This document shows, piece by piece, positions 52,195-60,562 of a stretch of 64,000 nt of DNA (position 1 is its first letter; each line of letters opens with the position of its first letter). Below the pieces are notes generated by a model. The model had not been told where the DNA came from. It was given only the letters and a program-made list of their open reading frames with translations, and ran no database searches. The stretch spans positions 17,283 to 81,282 of the forward strand of contig CALUKY010000009.1 of the NCBI GenBank assembly GCA_944321345.1. The letters are read 5' to 3'. This stretch comes from an uncultured Paraprevotella sp. (GTDB lineage Bacteria; Bacteroidota; Bacteroidia; Bacteroidales; Bacteroidaceae). The translations under genes were made by a program, and so were the position numbers.

Positions 52195-53514
52195 TTACAG
52201 TGCCTTCTCGATAATACACTTGATGCCCTTGATCTTCTGCCCTTTGACACGGGACAGGACATCACGCTCGCAGGCACGCGCTATGGCTACAAAGGCATAA
52301 TGCTCTTTCACATCAATGCGACCGATCTCGTCTTTCTGCAAACCTCCGATTTTGGAAAGGAAGCCCACAATGTCCACCTTATTGATCTTGTCCTTCTTGC
52401 CCTTACCTATATATAAGGTGATCCATTTCGGAGGGCGCGGACGACCGGCATTCTCGCGCAGTTTCAGTACCGGCATATCGGCCGGCATATACTCCGGAAG
52501 ATGCTCTTCAGGCCCCAAAATCACATAGGCATTGCCTTCGGCATCCCAGCGGGCCGTACGTCCGTTGCGGTGGATATACGCCTCTTCGTTCAGCGGCAGA
52601 TGATAGTGGATGATGTGATCCACATCGGCTATATCCAGTCCGCGCGCCGCCAGATCGGTAGTGACCAGCACATTGCACGAACCGTTACTGAACTTGTAGA
52701 GCGCGCGCTCACGGTCTTTCTGCTCCATACCGCCATGGAATGAGGAATAGAAGAAACCTTTGCTTTTCAGGAAAGCCGCCGTACGCTCCACACTCTCACG
52801 ATAGTTTACGAATACCATCGCCGAACCTCCATGCAGACTGCCCAGCAGACTGGCCAAAGTGTCCAGCTTATCCTTCTGCGGTGATTTTACGAGGCGTACC
52901 TGCACACGGTCGGAAACAGACTCGGTGCGGTCCAGAAAATCAAGCTTGGTAAAATCACGGTCGGACACAAAAGCCGGAATCTGTTCGGTATCGGTGGCTG
53001 AAAGCAGAAAACGCCGCTGCAAAGGCTGCAGGCGCGACAGCACCTGAGCCATCTCGTCCTGGAAACCGAGCTCCAGACACTTGTCGAACTCATCGATCAC
53101 CAGGGTATGAACGGTGTCGGTAACGATGTTCTCCTTGCCGAGATGATCGTTCATACGCCCCGGAGTGGCCACCACCACGTGCGGATTGACCTGCTTGAGC
53201 GTACGGTGCTCCTCCATTGCCGGGCGACCACCGTAACAGCTTACGATGCGGAAGGGGGTCTTCATGGCCTTGAACACCTGCTCAATCTGCAAGGCCAGCT
53301 CGCGCGAAGGCACCAGAATGACGGCCTGCACCCCACCCTCGGTTTCCTTGAGACTCTGCACCAAAGGAATCAGGCAGGCCAGCGTCTTGCCGGAGCCGGT
53401 GGGCGAAAGCAGCACCAGATCCTTGCCCTTGCGGTAGGCGGCACAGGTTTCTTCCTGCATGGCATTGAGCGCGTCAATGCGCAGGTTCCATAATATCTCT
53501 TGCAACTGTATCAT
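52195..53514 (-). CDS. DEAD-box RNA helicase with a DbpA-type RNA-binding domain
   Basis: A 439-residue helicase. Motif I is SPTGSGKT (37-44), motif II reads DEFD (about 139-142) in place of DEAD, motif III LSATDTE, and motif VI HRNGRTARWD. A C-terminal domain (about 365-439; WITLYIGKGKKDKINKVDIVGFLSK, in part) matches the DbpA RNA-binding domain that recognises 23S rRNA helix 92. It probably remodels 50S precursors. DEFD keeps the two catalytic acidic residues. It begins 6 nt after the C1 peptidase stop and is co-transcribed with it. Confidence 0.9.
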   Translation of the reverse strand: MIQLQEILWNLRIDALNAMQEETCAAYRKGKDLVLLSPTGSGKTLACLIPLVQSLKETEGGVQAVILVPSRELALQIEQVFKAMKTPFRIVSCYGGRPAMEEHRTLKQVNPHVVVATPGRMNDHLGKENIVTDTVHTLVIDEFDKCLELGFQDEMAQVLSRLQPLQRRFLLSATDTEQIPAFVSDRDFTKLDFLDRTESVSDRVQVRLVKSPQKDKLDTLASLLGSLHGGSAMVFVNYRESVERTAAFLKSKGFFYSSFHGGMEQKDRERALYKFSNGSCNVLVTTDLAARGLDIADVDHIIHYHLPLNEEAYIHRNGRTARWDAEGNAYVILGPEEHLPEYMPADMPVLKLRENAGRPRPPKWITLYIGKGKKDKINKVDIVGFLSKIGGLQKDEIGRIDVKEHYAFVAIARACERDVLSRVKGQKIKGIKCIIEKAL

Positions 53515-53520
53515 AAATCC

Positions 53521-54909
53521 TTAAATCTCATTGCTGAACATCGGGTCCCAAGCCGGCAATTTGGTCGGCTCCTGCTTGAGCAGATCCAGAATGCGCTTCG
53601 GACAGTATTTCTTGTTCACCACGAGACGGAACATATATTCGTTGAACCACTCGTCGGTCATGATCAGATGACCGGCAAATCCGTGTTCCGCACCCCAACT
53701 GTTCTCCACTTTCCATTTGGTAGACTTACCGTCTTTGTCCAGATCCACAGCCATCAGGGTCATGGCATGGCTGCTGCCGCTGTCAAAGCTCTGCACGCGC
53801 TGCTTCTTGTCCATGCCGAAAGTGGTATTGAACAGACTTCCGTAATCGTAATTCTTCAGATCAAGCAGACCACGGCTGTCGAGATACTTGCCCACGTCGC
53901 AGCTGAAATAAAGCATGATGCTGTCTTTCAGGCTGGCAATGGCCATTTCCTTGATATCCTCGATCGGGAGATTGAGATATAACCAGTTGTGTCCGTCGTA
54001 AGCATGGCGGTCGAACTCGATTTCATACACTTTGTTGAACGGACGTGAAGGATCGTTCATCAGCATCACATAGTTTTTGTTCAAATCCTCGCCGCCACAC
54101 ACTTCCTTGTAGAAGCTCTGCGGAGTGTAGGTTTTCGGAGTCTCGGTATATTTGCCGTTCTTTTTCGGAGCCCAGGTAAATGACTGCACCGGCTCGCCAT
54201 AAGCCAATACCAACATGCGGTAGATGGTCTTCATCTGCTGCACCTTTTCCTTCTCCAGATCTTCCTTGCTCTTTCCCTGAGCTGCCATGTCGCGCAACTG
54301 CAAACCAAACTCACGGAGTTTGCGCTTCATCAAAGAAGCTATCTCGGTAGTATTGTTGCTGTGATAAGTCTCGGCCATAGCCTCCTTAGGCACCACACCG
54401 TACTTGCCGATCAGATCGGACACACCGGTAAACTGACCTCCGTCGCTCAGAGGATTGCGGAAAAGCCACTCTACGGTCTTGTCGTCCATGCCACGGTCAC
54501 GGGTATCGATCACTCCCTGCAAGAACAGGTTGCTCTTCTCCAACTGGTCATAGAAGAACAAATACACGTGAGAGAACTGCATCTCGTCCAGATTGTACTT
54601 GCTGATCATCTTGGAACGCAGCACATTCAGACCGGTAAACATCCAGCAACGGCCACTGTTCTGCTGGTCGGTGATGCCTTTACTGTTTACCGAAACACTG
54701 AAATAAGTATCGGGAGTGTTGGCATTTTCCTGATTGACTACCAGTTTCTTGATGGCATTGCCGCTCACGGCATTCTTCAGCGCCTTGTCGGCAACGGTAT
54801 TTTCAAAACTTCCGGACAGCTCTTTCAGAACATCCTGAGTAAGAGCTTCCTGAGCATGCAGAGCACCGCAGAAAAGCGTTGCGCCGAGAATCAAAGGTAA
54901 TTTCTTCAT
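53521..54909 (-). CDS. Exported C1B-family cysteine aminopeptidase (bleomycin hydrolase/PepC-like)
   Basis: A 462-residue protein with a signal peptide (residues 1-20, ending ALHAQ). The papain-fold catalytic residues are Cys88 in NSGRCWMF, His at about 380 in SSHAMTL, and Asn at about 402 in VENSWG. Overall it matches bleomycin hydrolase/PepC, which is normally cytoplasmic; here the signal peptide places it in the periplasm or outside. It probably trims peptides taken up for nutrition. A TATCTTTG box with a TTG 20 nt upstream drives it, together with the helicase downstream. Confidence 0.9.
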   Translation of the reverse strand: MKKLPLILGATLFCGALHAQEALTQDVLKELSGSFENTVADKALKNAVSGNAIKKLVVNQENANTPDTYFSVSVNSKGITDQQNSGRCWMFTGLNVLRSKMISKYNLDEMQFSHVYLFFYDQLEKSNLFLQGVIDTRDRGMDDKTVEWLFRNPLSDGGQFTGVSDLIGKYGVVPKEAMAETYHSNNTTEIASLMKRKLREFGLQLRDMAAQGKSKEDLEKEKVQQMKTIYRMLVLAYGEPVQSFTWAPKKNGKYTETPKTYTPQSFYKEVCGGEDLNKNYVMLMNDPSRPFNKVYEIEFDRHAYDGHNWLYLNLPIEDIKEMAIASLKDSIMLYFSCDVGKYLDSRGLLDLKNYDYGSLFNTTFGMDKKQRVQSFDSGSSHAMTLMAVDLDKDGKSTKWKVENSWGAEHGFAGHLIMTDEWFNEYMFRLVVNKKYCPKRILDLLKQEPTKLPAWDPMFSNEI

Positions 54910-54974
54910 CTTAATTTATTGTTTTATGTTTTGATTGATTCTATAAATATTTCTGTTAAATCTGAATTTCGGCA

Positions 54975-55005
54975 CAAAGATACGTTTTTTATACCACAGC
55001 TACAA
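54975..55005 (-). promoter_or_regulatory. Promoter of the C1 peptidase-helicase operon
   Basis: On the minus strand TTG (55003-55005), 20 nt, then TATCTTTG (54975-54982). Predicted start near 54969, about 60 nt before the ATG at 54909. Confidence 0.6.
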
Positions 55006-55020
55006 CAGAAGCAGGCAAAC

Positions 55021-55410
55021 TCATCCCGCCAGAAAATGGCGAAGCAGATACAAAGCCAGCAAATGCAAGGGATAAAAGAGATAAAAGAAATATTTTCCAC
55101 ATGAACCCTGAATAAAACCACGCTTGCCGTTATACATGCAGATGGGAATAAAAGCCAAACCGGCAATCCAGCGGGCCGTCAGAAAACAGCACCCGGTTAC
55201 AGCCATAACCAGACGGTCGTTGCGCAACAGATAAAGCATCAGAATAAATCCGAAACCGGCGCATCCGTAATCCGCCCGAAAAACTATGGAAAGCAACAGC
55301 AAGCCAAACAAAGCCAATGCCTTCCGCCGGGAATCAGACTGGAAGACGCCCGCATATGTACCAAAAGAAATACCGTCCGGTAAATACAACCGAACGGTAT
55401 CCTCGCGAAA
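55021..55410 (-). pseudogene. TraX-family protein remnant (C-terminal half only)
   Basis: The frame opens after a TAG at about 55413 and has no ATG; the only start is a TTG at 55389. Residues match the second half of TraX-type membrane proteins: RADYGCAGFGFILMLYLLR, LAFIPICMYNGKRGF, and KYFFYLFYPLHLLALYLL (the family C-terminal signature). The N-terminal half of the usual 220-240 residues is missing, because the next gene lies only about 25 nt upstream. TraX acetylates F pilin in conjugation, but chromosomal homologues occur widely. A decayed copy left by a deletion is the best reading. Confidence 0.6.
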
Positions 55411-55436
55411 ATAAACCCTAAACTAAACTTAATTTA

Positions 55437-55847
55437 TCAGCTGCCTCTATAGGTGGAATAACCGTAGGGCGAAAGCGTTATGGGCACATGGTAGTGAGCT
55501 CCATCTTTAATCTGAAACACCACCTCTATGAACGGATAGAACGAATCCTGCCCCTGTGACTCAAAATATGGTGCCACATGGTAGGTCAGCTTGTAAACTC
55601 CCGTATTCCCTGTAGGCTTCTCCTCCAGAAAATCCTTCACCCGTCCGTTCTCATCAGTCGTACGCTCTTCTATCGGCACCCAACGATCGGAAGCCTCTTG
55701 TCGGCTCAAAGTAATCTTAACACCCGAAGCCGGCTTTCCGACATTAATATCGAGTATATGGCTGGACAACTGATAATTCTTGTTCTGTGCTACTCCTGTC
55801 AGAGAAAACAAAGTAAAGAGCAGCAGGATAATGGAACTCTTTTTCAT
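55437..55847 (-). CDS. Exported hydroxyisourate hydrolase (transthyretin-like)
   Basis: A 136-residue protein from the ATG at 55847. A signal peptide (1-21, ending TGVAQ) precedes a transthyretin/HIUase fold: LSSHILDINVGKPASGVKITL (shown in part, His30), then AHYHVPITLSP, and the hallmark C-terminal tetrapeptide YRGS. HIUase converts 5-hydroxyisourate, the product of urate oxidation, toward allantoin. Periplasmic placement is unusual and no other purine-catabolism gene is nearby. The longer start at 55874 is excluded because it coincides with the predicted transcription start. Confidence 0.85.
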   Translation of the reverse strand: MKKSSIILLLFTLFSLTGVAQNKNYQLSSHILDINVGKPASGVKITLSRQEASDRWVPIEERTTDENGRVKDFLEEKPTGNTGVYKLTYHVAPYFESQGQDSFYPFIEVVFQIKDGAHYHVPITLSPYGYSTYRGS

Positions 55848-55877
55848 AACAGATAAAATATAAATTTGTAACAATTA

Positions 55878-55885
55878 CAAAAGTA
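55878..55885 (-). promoter_or_regulatory. -7 box of the hydroxyisourate hydrolase gene
   Basis: On the minus strand TACTTTTG, a TAnnTTTG match. The start near 55872 leaves a 25-nt leader to the ATG at 55847. Confidence 0.55.
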
Positions 55886-55986
55886 TAGTTTTTTTTCATC
55901 CAGCCATGAAAAAGAATATATCAAGACACTTTTTTATGCCTCTTTAACCATTCCGGTTATCAATTCTATTATTTTTCAAATAAAAA

Positions 55987-56019
55987 TCCCCTGAACAGAT
56001 CTGAGATCCGCTCAGGGGA
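55987..56019 (-). terminator. Terminator of the two-lipoprotein operon
   Basis: Arms TCCCCTGA (55987-55994) and TCAGGGGA (56012-56019) enclose an inner AGATCTGAGATCC. The stem is followed on the minus strand by TTTTTATTT. It lies 10 nt after the stop of the 336-residue lipoprotein. Confidence 0.85.
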
Positions 56020-56028
56020 AGGAAGTAA

Positions 56029-57039
56029 TCATTTGGTAAGTGATAATTTAAATCTCTTACATTTGGCAGCAGCCTCAGTTGTTTTCTTTTTACCCTCTTC
56101 TTTTTTTGCTTCGTCCTCTTCGAACAACTCGATATTATTCTCACCGGTAAAATCCATCGTGATGGTTTCGCCTACCTCACCTTCCAGGAAGGTCTTGAAA
56201 AGGCTTCCATCTGAATCACTGGCACGCCATTCACGGGAAGAAATGGATTTTGGATTCAAGTCATCAATATTGCGGCCTTTTTCATCCTGGGCATGTCCTA
56301 CAATCCACATCTGTCCGCCCTGACTGCACAAAGAGGCCGTAGATATGTTCTTGAGTAACTTAAAGGTAATGCTCAAAGTCGGATAGTAATATTGGTCAAA
56401 ATCCATATAAACGTATCCGTCATCTTCAGGAACGACCTCAACCACATCTTTCAATTCAGAAGGCAACTTGATGTCTTCGGCCTTGATCATTGCCAGATGA
56501 CTTGGTGTGCTTGCCACCTCTTCTGTTTTCTCTTCCTTTAGGCTAAAATCAGCTACTGCATAAGGAGAGAAATAAACGGCATCGTCAAACCAGTCCGGAG
56601 CATCCTCATCACTTAAGTCATACTCAAAAACCAATACAGAAACAGCTCCTTTTTTGCTGACCACAAGTTTATCCATACTTGCCGGATCCAAATACAGAAC
56701 AAGCGAACGGCTACATTGAATCTTATTTTCATCCAGTAATTCTACCGTACCAACACAAGAAAACCGGCTCGTATTGATATCTGAAGGATTCATGCCAACG
56801 AAATCGCCCGTAGTTTTCTGACATTTTACTTCAAGACGGAAAAAATAGGTCTGGTCCTTTTTTACCATAGTCAGCTCTGCCGGCTCATCAACAATTTTAA
56901 AATGCTGTCCTAAAGTGCCCGATGTAAATTCCAAGGATTCAGGTTTCAGCGTCTTTTTACTACTGTCTGAAGAACAGGATGCAAAAAACAATACCAGTGT
57001 GATCACTGAAAGAATAGAAAATAATTTTTTCATACGCAT
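56029..57039 (-). CDS. Lipoprotein of unknown function
   Basis: A 336-residue protein with a lipobox at FASC (Cys22) and a Ser-rich tether (SSDSSKK). The body is beta-rich and acidic, with no motif I recognise; a Lys/Glu-rich tail (DEAKKEEGKKKTTEAAAKCK) precedes the C-terminus. Stretches such as YVYMDFDQYYYPTLSITFKLLKN suggest an Ig-like or lipocalin-like beta sandwich. It is 9 nt downstream of a small lipoprotein gene and both are probably surface or periplasmic partners. Confidence 0.75.
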   Translation of the reverse strand: MRMKKLFSILSVITLVLFFASCSSDSSKKTLKPESLEFTSGTLGQHFKIVDEPAELTMVKKDQTYFFRLEVKCQKTTGDFVGMNPSDINTSRFSCVGTVELLDENKIQCSRSLVLYLDPASMDKLVVSKKGAVSVLVFEYDLSDEDAPDWFDDAVYFSPYAVADFSLKEEKTEEVASTPSHLAMIKAEDIKLPSELKDVVEVVPEDDGYVYMDFDQYYYPTLSITFKLLKNISTASLCSQGGQMWIVGHAQDEKGRNIDDLNPKSISSREWRASDSDGSLFKTFLEGEVGETITMDFTGENNIELFEEDEAKKEEGKKKTTEAAAKCKRFKLSLTK

Positions 57040-57048
57040 ACTTTTAGG

Positions 57049-57513
57049 TTAATTCATAGATTCACTTAATTGTTTTGTCAATTTCTCTGTAATTTCCAGA
57101 TAACGTTTCAGCTGAGCCGGCGACAGTTCACCCTGAAGCTTCGAAAGTTTTTCGGAATAATCCTGGGCTTCCTGCATCGTTGATGCATATTCGGCCATAG
57201 CGGCAACATCGCCTGCTTTATATTTCGTCATGCAGTCAATATACGAATCCACCAAACGTTCATAGGAACTGAGCATGGCATCCCAGTCTTCGTCTGATAC
57301 CTGCTTCTTACTCTCTTCGGCCACCTCTTCTTCGGGAGCTGAAGTCACAGACTCAGTGTCGGCTTCCTCCGCACTTTCTGTTTGTACCGAAGCAGAATCG
57401 GTTACCGTAACCTCACTCTGTTCTTCTGATTCCTGATTCTTAGTACCATTCTGGCCACATGACGCAAATGCCAAAGCTGCGGCAGTTACATAGATAAATT
57501 TTAACTTCTTCAT
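57049..57513 (-). CDS. Small helical lipoprotein
   Basis: A 154-residue protein with a lipobox at FASC (Cys19). A long Glu/Ser/Thr-rich disordered stretch follows (about 25-75), then a helical domain (about 78-154; WDAMLSSYERLVDSYIDCMTKY and SPAQLKRYLEITEKLTKQL, each in part). The helical part resembles DUF6591-type domains of Bacteroides lipoproteins. Function is unknown. It is first in an operon with the 336-residue lipoprotein and has a TATTTTTG box about 66 nt upstream (57579-57586). Confidence 0.75.
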   Translation of the reverse strand: MKKLKFIYVTAAALAFASCGQNGTKNQESEEQSEVTVTDSASVQTESAEEADTESVTSAPEEEVAEESKKQVSDEDWDAMLSSYERLVDSYIDCMTKYKAGDVAAMAEYASTMQEAQDYSEKLSKLQGELSPAQLKRYLEITEKLTKQLSESMN

Positions 57514-57963
57514 AATATTGTTTTTTTAAAAACGTGTTTTGATATTCTATTTTTACTTTTATTTTTAAAAGTTCATGGCAAAAATAGAATAGCAGCACAA
57601 AAACAAGAAGTCCTTTTAAATCCTTTTCTAATAATATTTTCATACCGGAGCATTCAGGCCCATGCAACACCAGTTCTGCTACTTCGGTTACACCCAAAAG
57701 AAAGCATCAGATAACATTTTCATTCCGAATCAAACGGTTAAATCTCATGCATAACGGTGTAATCAAGAGCCCCCTATAAAGTTCTTTAGCCTGTGGGCAT
57801 ATCCTTATCCAGGTAACAAACGAGCAACCGCAATAATATCAATTAAAAAAAAGAGAGAAAACATAATACAAGAAGAAAACAAATAAGGCAAAAAAAGCCC
57901 CTGAAAATCAGGAGCTTTTTTTGCCTTATTTTACTTTTTACTGATTTTACTTTCAGTAACAGA
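57514..57963. other. 450-nt gap between the small lipoprotein gene and nqrF
   Basis: It contains a minus-strand -7 box TATTTTTG (57579-57586) for the lipoprotein operon and the nqrF terminator at 57882-57930. The rest is AT-rich spacer with no coding evidence. Confidence 0.65.
57882..57930. terminator. Terminator of the nqr operon
   Basis: A long near-perfect stem of about 22 bp (57882-57905 against 57908-57930) with the T7 run forming part of the right arm. It lies 34 nt after the nqrF stop on the minus strand and would work in either direction. Confidence 0.92.
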
Positions 57964-59238
57964 CTATCCACCGAAGTTATCGTACATGATGCTTTCCGGT
58001 TCAACACCCAGACTGTCGAGCATGCTAACCACAGCTTTTGACATCGGGCCAGGACCACACATGTAGTATTCGATATCTTCCGGAGCCTCGTGATTCTTCA
58101 GGTATGTTTCGTAAATTACCTGATGAACGAATCCCGGAGTATACTTCACGCCAGCTGCATCGGCTGCAGGATCCGGACGGTCGAGAGCCAAGTGGAAGCT
58201 GAAGTTCGGGAAATCCTTCTCCAACTGCAGGAAGTCTTCCAGATAGAATACCTCGTTCAGTGCACGGGCACCGTAGAAGTAACTCATCTTACGATCTGTT
58301 GTCTTCAAAGTCTTGGTCATGTGCATGATCTGAGCACGCAGAGGAGCCATACCGGCACCACCACCTACCCACATCATCTCTTTCTTAGAGTTGAAGATTG
58401 GGTGGAAGTCTCCGTAAGGACCGCTCATGATCACCTTGTCACCCGGTTTCAGGGTAAAGATGTATGAAGAAGCGATACCCGGCATGACATCCATGAAGCC
58501 AGGACCCTGATCTTTCGGCTTGAACGGAGGAGTAGCGATACGTACGGTCAGCATGAAACGGTCACCCTCGGCAGGATAGTTGGCCATAGAGTAAGCACGG
58601 ATGGTTTCTTCCGTGTTCTCACACTTCAAACCGAACAGACCGAACTTCTCCCATGCCGGCAGATATTCCGGACCAATCAGATCCTTGTCAATATCCTTGT
58701 TGTAGTCCATCTTGAACTTAGGAATCTTGATCTGAGCGTATGAACCCGGAATGAAGTCCATGTGGGCACCCTCAGGCAACTGCACGATGAACTCCTTGAT
58801 AAAAGTAGCCACGTTCTTGTTGCTGATAACGGTACACTCGTATTCCTTAACACCCATTACAGATTCCGGAACAACGATTTCCATATCGCTCTTCACCTTG
58901 CACTGGCATCCCAGACGCCAGTTATCCTTGATCTGCTTACGGGTAAACTGACCCTTTTCTGAATCCAGAATCTCACCGCCTCCGGCTGGAACCTGGCACT
59001 TGCACTGACCGCAAGAACCCTTACCACCACAGGCAGAAGGCAAGTAAATTCCCTGCTCAGCCAAAGAAGACAGCAAGCTGCCACCCTGAGCTACAGAAAC
59101 AGTCTTGTCACCATTGATCTTGATGTTTACATTTCCGCTTGGTGACAAATATTTCTTTGCTACGAGCAAGATAATCACCAACAGCAGGATGATCACGAGG
59201 AATACTCCAATGCTCGTAAAAATAAAATTCATATCCAT
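57964..59238 (-). CDS. nqrF: Na+-translocating NADH:quinone reductase subunit F
   Basis: The NADH-oxidising entry subunit of the sodium pump, 424 residues. An N-terminal membrane helix (about 5-27) is followed by a [2Fe-2S] ferredoxin domain, with cysteines in ACGGKGSCGQCKCQ and a fourth in RLGCQCK. The FAD domain has RAYSMANYP, and the NAD(P)H domain has GGGAGMAPLRAQ and the C-terminal MYDNFGG. Electrons pass from FAD to 2Fe-2S and on to the other subunits. It is the last gene of the operon; an ATG at 59232 is an alternative start. Confidence 0.95.
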   Translation of the reverse strand: MDMNFIFTSIGVFLVIILLLVIILLVAKKYLSPSGNVNIKINGDKTVSVAQGGSLLSSLAEQGIYLPSACGGKGSCGQCKCQVPAGGGEILDSEKGQFTRKQIKDNWRLGCQCKVKSDMEIVVPESVMGVKEYECTVISNKNVATFIKEFIVQLPEGAHMDFIPGSYAQIKIPKFKMDYNKDIDKDLIGPEYLPAWEKFGLFGLKCENTEETIRAYSMANYPAEGDRFMLTVRIATPPFKPKDQGPGFMDVMPGIASSYIFTLKPGDKVIMSGPYGDFHPIFNSKKEMMWVGGGAGMAPLRAQIMHMTKTLKTTDRKMSYFYGARALNEVFYLEDFLQLEKDFPNFSFHLALDRPDPAADAAGVKYTPGFVHQVIYETYLKNHEAPEDIEYYMCGPGPMSKAVVSMLDSLGVEPESIMYDNFGG

Positions 59239-59256
59239 TGTCTATTCCCTTTCCTA

Positions 59257-59883
59257 TTAAATTTTCAAACCTGAGAAACACATAAATGCCATGGCCATCA
59301 AACCTACAGTGATGAAGGTGATACCCAATCCCTGCAACGGCTTCGGCACGTTGGTATAAGCCATTTTCTCGCGGATAGCCGCCAAAGAAACGATAGCCAG
59401 AGTCCAACCGATACCAGAACCCAATGCGTAAGCCAGAGAATCCCATACATTACCGATAGCCTGAGAGCTGGTAGCCGGATCCATCTGGATTCTCTGCTGC
59501 ATGAACAGAGAAGCACCCATGATGGCACAGTTTACAGCAATCAACGGAAGGAAAATACCCAATGCTGAGTAAAGTGACGGAGAGAAACGCTCTACAACCA
59601 TCTCAACCAGCTGCACAATACCGGCAATCACAGCGATAAACAGGATGAATGCCAGATATGTGAGGTCCTGACCCAAGATTCCATCTTCTGCCAGAACTTT
59701 AGTCTGCAACAAATAGTCCACCGGAACGGTTACCAGCAACACGAAGGTTACGGCGACACCCAGTCCGAGTGAAGTCTTTACATTCTTAGATACGGCCAAG
59801 TATGAACACATACCCAAGAAGAAAGCGAAAATCATATTGTCCACAAAAATTGAACGGACAAACAAGCTTAATAAATGTTCCAT
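59257..59883 (-). CDS. nqrE: Na+-translocating NADH:quinone reductase subunit E
   Basis: A 208-residue integral membrane subunit with six hydrophobic helices. Matching blocks are [24 protein letters not shown] (in part), [14 protein letters not shown] (about 114-127, with the Cys that helps bind the intramembrane 2Fe-2S centre shared with NqrD) and [17 protein letters not shown]. It forms the antiparallel pair with NqrD in the sodium-translocating core. It lies 28 nt after nqrD and 18 nt before nqrF. Confidence 0.95.
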   Translation of the reverse strand: MEHLLSLFVRSIFVDNMIFAFFLGMCSYLAVSKNVKTSLGLGVAVTFVLLVTVPVDYLLQTKVLAEDGILGQDLTYLAFILFIAVIAGIVQLVEMVVERFSPSLYSALGIFLPLIAVNCAIMGASLFMQQRIQMDPATSSQAIGNVWDSLAYALGSGIGWTLAIVSLAAIREKMAYTNVPKPLQGLGITFITVGLMAMAFMCFSGLKI

Positions 59884-59911
59884 AATTTTTCTTTTATCCA
59901 GTATGTGTTAA

Positions 59912-60547
59912 TTACTTTTTCTTCTTGTCAGGATCGTTGATCGCACGCTGTGCCCAGATGAAACATCCTAGCAGAATCAGAGCCATAGCCGGCATGGTCA
60001 TCATACCGTTGTTCATATAACCCATTTCATAGAATCCGTCAGGAATGATCTGGAAACCAAGCAGGCTACCGTTACCCAGGAACTCACGTACAGCACCTAC
60101 GATAACCAATACCATGGCATAACCCAATCCGTTACCGATACCATCCAGGAAACTTTCCCAAGGACCGTTCATCATGGCAAATGCCTCCAGACGTCCCATC
60201 AGGATACAGTTAGTGATGATCAGACCTACGTATACAGAAAGCTGAACACTGACATCATAAGCAAAAGCCTTCAGGATCATACTTACGATAGTTACCAGAG
60301 CAGCAACCACTACCAACTGAACGATGATACGGATTCGGTTAGGAATGGTGTTACGGATCAAAGAAATGATCAGGTTTGAGAAGGCAGTAATCACTGTTAC
60401 TGAAAGTCCCATCACAATTGCAGGCATCAACTGAGAAGTTACAGCCAAAGCCGAACAGATACCCAACACCTGTACTGCTACCGGGTTATTGAGGTTGATC
60501 GGTGATGAGAATACCTCTCTATTCTCTTTTGAAAATAATTTTCCCAT
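59912..60547 (-). CDS. nqrD: Na+-translocating NADH:quinone reductase subunit D
   Basis: A 211-residue integral membrane subunit with the paired motifs LGICSALAVTSQLMPA (about 25-40) and GLIITNCILMGRLEAFAM, the second carrying the conserved Cys. The start is the ATG at 60547, preceded by GGAGG; the in-frame TTG at 60562 would start before that Shine-Dalgarno site and is rejected. It partners NqrE in the membrane core. It begins 15 nt after nqrC. Confidence 0.95.
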   Translation of the reverse strand: MGKLFSKENREVFSSPINLNNPVAVQVLGICSALAVTSQLMPAIVMGLSVTVITAFSNLIISLIRNTIPNRIRIIVQLVVVAALVTIVSMILKAFAYDVSVQLSVYVGLIITNCILMGRLEAFAMMNGPWESFLDGIGNGLGYAMVLVIVGAVREFLGNGSLLGFQIIPDGFYEMGYMNNGMMTMPAMALILLGCFIWAQRAINDPDKKKK

Positions 60548-60562
60548 TTTTTCTACCTCCAA

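Noticed and set aside
55021-55410. TraX remnant as a sign of an integrated conjugative element
   Set aside because: No other transfer gene is present and TraX-like proteins are common chromosomal genes in gut bacteria.
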